In this document: positions 60,256-64,000 of the stretch, piece after piece
How positions within the stretch are numbered: position 1 is the stretch's first letter
Layout of the letters: the number at the start of each line of letters is the position of its first letter
Source: Pirellula sp.
Lineage (GTDB): Bacteria > Planctomycetota > Planctomycetia > Pirellulales > Pirellulaceae
Assembly: GCA_021300155.1 (NCBI GenBank)
Contig: JAJTID010000050.1
Location: 1-64,000 of the forward strand
Length of the DNA stretch: 64,000 bases
Direction: 5' to 3'
Notes under the pieces: generated by a model
What the model was told of the DNA's origin: nothing
Seen by the model: the letters and a program-made list of their open reading frames with translations, nothing else
Databases searched by the model: none
Program-made: the position numbers and the translations under genes

Positions 60256-61362
60256 GTGATGCAAACACTCGACACCAACACAATATCCCAGACATCATCC
60301 GACGCTGCTGAGCCTCTGTACCGATCGCTGAACATCGGAAACGTTCATGTAGGATTTCCAGTCGTCCAAGCGGCCTTGAGCGGTTATAGCGATTGGGCGA
60401 TGCGCGTGATCGCACGACGGATGGGTGCATCGTATTCGCTATGCGAAGTGATGCTCGATCAATTCTTAGTCGGCCTGAAAGATCGTAAACGGACGCAGCA
60501 CTTTCTTTACAATACCCCCGAAGAGCATCCTGTTGCCGGTCAGTTGATGGGCGCGGAGCCTGAGCAGTTCGCATTAGGGGCACAGAAACTCGTCGAAGCG
60601 GGCTTTGCAGTGATCGACATCAATTTCGGGTGCCCTGTACGCAAGGTGCTTGGACGATGTCGCGGTGGCTTTCATTTGAGCCAACCCGCAGTGGCATTGG
60701 AGATTGTGCAACGAACGCGGGATATTGTTCCGAGTCATATTCCAGTCTCGATCAAGATGCGACGAGGGATCGATGATACTCCAGAGAGTCGCGACCGTTT
60801 CTTTGAGATTCTGGATGGTGCGTTCAACTATGGCATCTCTGCGATCACCGTCCACGGCAGAACGGTCGAGCAACGATATATCGGTCCGAGCCGTTGGCAG
60901 TTTTTGACCGATGTCAAAAAACATGTCGGCACGAAGACAATACTCGGGAGCGGCGACTTGTTCAGCGCGATGGATTGTTTGCGAATGATGCAAGAGACGG
61001 GCGTCGACGGGGTCACGGTTGCGCGAGGCTGCATCGGCAACCCCTGGATCTTCGCCCAAGCTCGCGAGATTTTCGAGGGACGACCACTTCCACCTCCGCC
61101 GAGTCTCTTTGAACAGCGAGAGATCATTTTAGAACACTTCCGTTTAGCAGAACAACTTTATGGTCATGAACGAGCGGGTGTCCCGATGCGAAAGTTCGGA
61201 ATCAAGTATTCACAGCTCCATCCGAACGGCATCGAAGTGCGAACCGAGTTTGCCCGAGTAAAAAATCTGAACGAATGGAAGAACGTCCTGGATAAATGGT
61301 ACGCGGAAGATCTACCAGGTAACTATCCGAAATTTTCTGAACTTGAGACTGAGTGTGAGTGA
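60256..61362 (+). CDS. dusB: tRNA-dihydrouridine synthase (DusB-like)
   Basis: VQAALSGYSDWAMRVIARRMGA, AVIDINFGCPVRKVLGRCRGG, PVSIKMRRGID, AITVHGRTVEQRY, GSGDLFSAMDCLRMMQETGVDGVTVARGCIGNPWIF. Confidence 0.93.
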   Translation: MMQTLDTNTISQTSSDAAEPLYRSLNIGNVHVGFPVVQAALSGYSDWAMRVIARRMGASYSLCEVMLDQFLVGLKDRKRTQHFLYNTPEEHPVAGQLMGAEPEQFALGAQKLVEAGFAVIDINFGCPVRKVLGRCRGGFHLSQPAVALEIVQRTRDIVPSHIPVSIKMRRGIDDTPESRDRFFEILDGAFNYGISAITVHGRTVEQRYIGPSRWQFLTDVKKHVGTKTILGSGDLFSAMDCLRMMQETGVDGVTVARGCIGNPWIFAQAREIFEGRPLPPPPSLFEQREIILEHFRLAEQLYGHERAGVPMRKFGIKYSQLHPNGIEVRTEFARVKNLNEWKNVLDKWYAEDLPGNYPKFSELETECE

Positions 61363-61717
61363 ACCCGGCGTGAGTGAACCCAGTGTGAGCGAGCCGCATC
61401 GAATCTATCTGCGTTCCCATATAGGCTGGAGTTTCGAGCGAACCGAAGAGAGAATCATTGCCCGTAGAACATTTCGACGCTCAGAAGGGCTCGCAGCAGC
61501 CAAAAGTGTAGAGCTCGTTATTGAATCCGCACACATGCCTGTGAGTGTACGATTGAATCAAAAGATTTTGAGCGACTCTCGTCAAACATCCCCTTGGCAT
61601 TGGCCGATTGCCGATTCGCTAGCCCTTTCGAATACGATTGAGTTAGAATGGGAAACTCACGAGCTTACAACTCATCCTCCCTCCTTTGAAGTACGGTTAG
61701 AAATATGCGAATCATGA
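61343..61717 (+). CDS. Conserved hypothetical protein, overlapping both neighbours
   Basis: 124-aa ORF; overlaps dusB 3' end and the DUF1080 gene 5' end; several in-frame candidate starts. Confidence 0.6.
   Translation: MRLSVSEPGVSEPSVSEPHRIYLRSHIGWSFERTEERIIARRTFRRSEGLAAAKSVELVIESAHMPVSVRLNQKILSDSRQTSPWHWPIADSLALSNTIELEWETHELTTHPPSFEVRLEICES
61354..61398 (+). repeat. 15-bp tandem repeat (tgtgagtgaacccgg type), three units
   Basis: Direct reading; encodes VSEP-x VSEP-x VSEP and contains the dusB stop codon. Confidence 0.8.
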
Positions 61718-62892
61718 GATTGTTCCCTGCATTGCTGAGTGGCCTATGCGCTTTGAACATGGCGTCCAATACGAATGCACAGGAATCATTCAAGCTAGAG
61801 GAACTACTTGCAGCCCGATTGTCGGACGCTGAGCTCGAGCAAGGATGGATTCGTTTGTTTGACGGCCAAACGATGCTCGGATGGAAGGATGCTGGTAAAG
61901 CCAATTGGCGCGTGCAAGACGGAGCATTGCAAGCGGACGAGGGCGAAAATGGTCTATTGTGCACGACCGTTCCGTTCAGCAACTATGAACTCACGATCGA
62001 ATTCAAAGCGGCAGAGAAAACCAATAGCGGCGTTTTTTTGAGAACGCCGTTGAAGCCGAAGGATCCAGCCAAAGATTGCTTTGAGTTGAACATTGCTCCT
62101 ACGGACAACCCGTTTCCAACGGGCTCATTTGTTTACCGACAAAAGGTATCCGAACAAGTGGCTGCACCGAAAGCGAACGAATGGCATACGTTTCGAGTGC
62201 TACTCGACGGAGCGAAAACCTCAGCTTGGTTGGATGGAAAACAAACCGTGCATTACGCCGATACGACGGATCTCAGGTCTGGTTGGATTGGGCTTCAATT
62301 TCGCGAGGGGCCAATCGCTTTCCGAAACATTCGAATTCGCCCCATTGGCGAGACGTTGATCCCTGGCAAGCCCGATGCGTTTTTGCCCGGCGTTAAAGTC
62401 GATGCCACATGGGATGCGAATGGTTCGCTAACGATTGTCGGCGGGCGAGGGCATGTAGAGAGCAAAGCGAAGCTAGGAGATGGATTCGTTCAATTTGCAG
62501 CCAAGACATTGGTACCCAATGTAAACTCAGGCGTGTTCTTCCGTTGCATTCCGGGCGAAGACATGAACGGTTATGAATGTCAGTTGCATCATGGCTTCAA
62601 AGAGAACCGGTTGCAACCCGTCGATTCCGGCTCGGGAGCTATTTTCCGTCGCCAAGCAGCCAGGGCAGTGCTTTCTGACGAAGGATCCAAAACCCATATC
62701 ACGATCGTCGCCCATGGCCCCAGAATGGCGACTTGGGTGCAGGGAGTGCAGGTCGTCGATTGGGAAGATACACGCAAAGCAGATGCGAACCCACGCAAAG
62801 GGCTGCGAACCGAAGCTGGATCTCTGATGCTCCAAGGTCACGATCCCGAATGCAAAGTTCGTTTCGAGCAATTACGCATTGGTGGCATCTAA
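61705..62892 (+). CDS. DUF1080 (3-keto-disaccharide hydrolase-type) protein, two domains, with signal peptide
   Basis: GWIRLFDGQTMLGWKDAGKANWRVQDGALQAD, FEIxF...NSGVFLRTP, second copy NSGVFFRCIPGEDMNGYECQLHH. Confidence 0.92.
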   Translation: MRIMRLFPALLSGLCALNMASNTNAQESFKLEELLAARLSDAELEQGWIRLFDGQTMLGWKDAGKANWRVQDGALQADEGENGLLCTTVPFSNYELTIEFKAAEKTNSGVFLRTPLKPKDPAKDCFELNIAPTDNPFPTGSFVYRQKVSEQVAAPKANEWHTFRVLLDGAKTSAWLDGKQTVHYADTTDLRSGWIGLQFREGPIAFRNIRIRPIGETLIPGKPDAFLPGVKVDATWDANGSLTIVGGRGHVESKAKLGDGFVQFAAKTLVPNVNSGVFFRCIPGEDMNGYECQLHHGFKENRLQPVDSGSGAIFRRQAARAVLSDEGSKTHITIVAHGPRMATWVQGVQVVDWEDTRKADANPRKGLRTEAGSLMLQGHDPECKVRFEQLRIGGI

Positions 62893-63136
62893 TCAAAGTA
62901 CTGATGGCGTCCATTGCGGCGTTATCCGTTTTCGCTCTCAAAGGGATGCTCGATTACTCGCTCCGCTTCTTTCTTTGTTTCCACGACGGCTTAGCAAGTA
63001 TCATTCGTGGGTGGCAACGAACGAAGCGGCCCGTCATGGCGAGTAGATCCATTGCTCGTGAGCCGGTTTTGGCTACTGCTCTACGCAGGCAAGTTGCTTA
63101 GTTGCAATTTCCTCGGATGAATATCAATTGACCGCT

Positions 63137-64000
63137 CTAGGCGTTTCTCTCGCGAAGTTTAGATTGAAGACTCTTCGTCGTTGCCTGAAGCCCCTCTAGC
63201 GACATCTCGTTCAATTCCTGATTGCTGAGCGCAGGCTCACCAAGCAACTCCCGAAGCAATTGAATCCTCCCTTTTTCTATCCCAATCGCTTCGCCTTCTT
63301 CGCGTCCTTCTTCACGCCCTTCTTCACGCCCTTCTTCACGCCCTTCTTCACGGGCGTCGATGAGATTGGATTCGTAGTCCAAGATCGCTTTTTCTCGTGA
63401 ATCGTACATGGCTTTCTCCTCCGTTATCGTTTGAATGTCCCCAAGCTCCTTCGTCGCTCGCAAAAATGCCAATCCTGGCAAAAGCGCTTGTAACTCTTCG
63501 GCCGTATGTTCGCCTGAGTATTTGATCCAATAGCACCATTGCTCCAACACGCTCGATCGAGGCGGCACCAGCCCGAATGTTCCATTGTACTTGGATAATT
63601 CTACGATGTGAATCTCAATAGAATCTTCCAACACTTTGCCTGTCGCTCGCTCCACTAATTGAAACTGATGGTGCAACCTGTCGTCATCCCACAGCTTGCG
63701 CATTAACAAGCACACAGAATACGTCGCTTTCAGTTTGCTGTACCCTTGCCCAGCCTGCAATTGGTCGGAATACCCTTTACAAGCGTAGTATACGGCACGC
63801 TTCGCGAAGCTCGGATGAACGACAATCTGAACCTCGACAATGAAAACCCGCCCCGATTGATCTGTTGCCTTGACATCGACACAGATGAGTTTGTCGTCCT
63901 CAAAATCCTTGTGAGAAAAGGGATTCATGAATTCCACCGACTCGATCGCTTGTGGCAAATCGAGAATGGCATTGAGCAAACTGATCAAGCAGATCTCATT
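63137..64000 (-). CDS. Rpn/PD-(D/E)XK nuclease-family putative transposase, N-terminus beyond window
   Basis: DDKLICVDVKATDQSGRVFIVEVQIVVHPSFAKRAVYYACKGYSDQLQAG; frame stays open to the window edge (NEICLISLLNAILDL); (REEG)n tail. Confidence 0.88.
   Translation of the reverse strand, partial: NEICLISLLNAILDLPQAIESVEFMNPFSHKDFEDDKLICVDVKATDQSGRVFIVEVQIVVHPSFAKRAVYYACKGYSDQLQAGQGYSKLKATYSVCLLMRKLWDDDRLHHQFQLVERATGKVLEDSIEIHIVELSKYNGTFGLVPPRSSVLEQWCYWIKYSGEHTAEELQALLPGLAFLRATKELGDIQTITEEKAMYDSREKAILDYESNLIDAREEGREEGREEGREEGREEGEAIGIEKGRIQLLRELLGEPALSNQELNEMSLEGLQATTKSLQSKLRERNA
63295..63354 (-). repeat. 12-bp tandem repeat encoding (EEGR)n in the Rpn-like gene
   Basis: ttcttcacgccc repeated about four times plus degenerate flanking units. 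Confidence 0.9.

Noticed and set aside
63295-63354. Short regular direct repeats that could suggest a CRISPR array
   Set aside because: The 12-bp units are contiguous without spacers and encode (EEGR)n in frame; not a CRISPR
1-64000. tRNA, rRNA, complete IS element or integron search by eye
   Set aside because: No cloverleaf-like segment, rRNA core sequence, DDE transposase or integrase motif was recognised; tRNAscan-SE/Infernal would be needed for certainty

Overview
The window looks like chromosomal DNA from a planctomycete, probably Pirellulales-like. The lineage call is inferred from gene content: a TIGR03000-type Gly/Ser-rich protein, a DUF1559 relic, DUF1080, a TIGR04137-like small basic protein, a zinc-ribbon/TM protein, and MoxR/DUF58 genes. 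About 40 protein-coding genes are supported. They include an acyl-CoA desaturase, an epimerase, PP2C, an S66 LD-carboxypeptidase, a MoxR-DUF58-FtsX block, an ImuA-ImuB pair, IlvD, Mfd, a parvulin PPIase, 2-oxoacid:ferredoxin oxidoreductase (KorAB), a sigma-70 factor, a subtilisin, Ppx/GppA, DusB and an Rpn-type nuclease cut by the window edge. I saw no rRNA, tRNA, CRISPR array or complete IS element. The observations most worth follow-up are: (i) a divergent regulatory locus at 45.5-49.1 kb, with a CarH/LitR-like MerR+B12-fold regulator whose cobalamin-ligand His positions look substituted, facing a sigma-70 factor with a non-canonical region 2.4 that is in an apparent operon with an SRPBCC-epimerase fusion; (ii) a pseudogene graveyard at 26.0-27.2 kb, with a nonsense-interrupted DUF1559 remnant abutting a 5'-truncated Rpn nuclease remnant frameshifted by a visible 11-bp tandem duplication, and a much better preserved Rpn homologue at the right edge; (iii) a GNAT C-terminal relic at 8.2-8.4 kb; (iv) a REP-like palindrome at 49.26-49.32 kb; (v) a 15-bp tandem repeat that holds the stop of dus and several in-frame candidate starts of the next ORF. 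All calls come from reading the sequence and the supplied ORF track; no database search was run.
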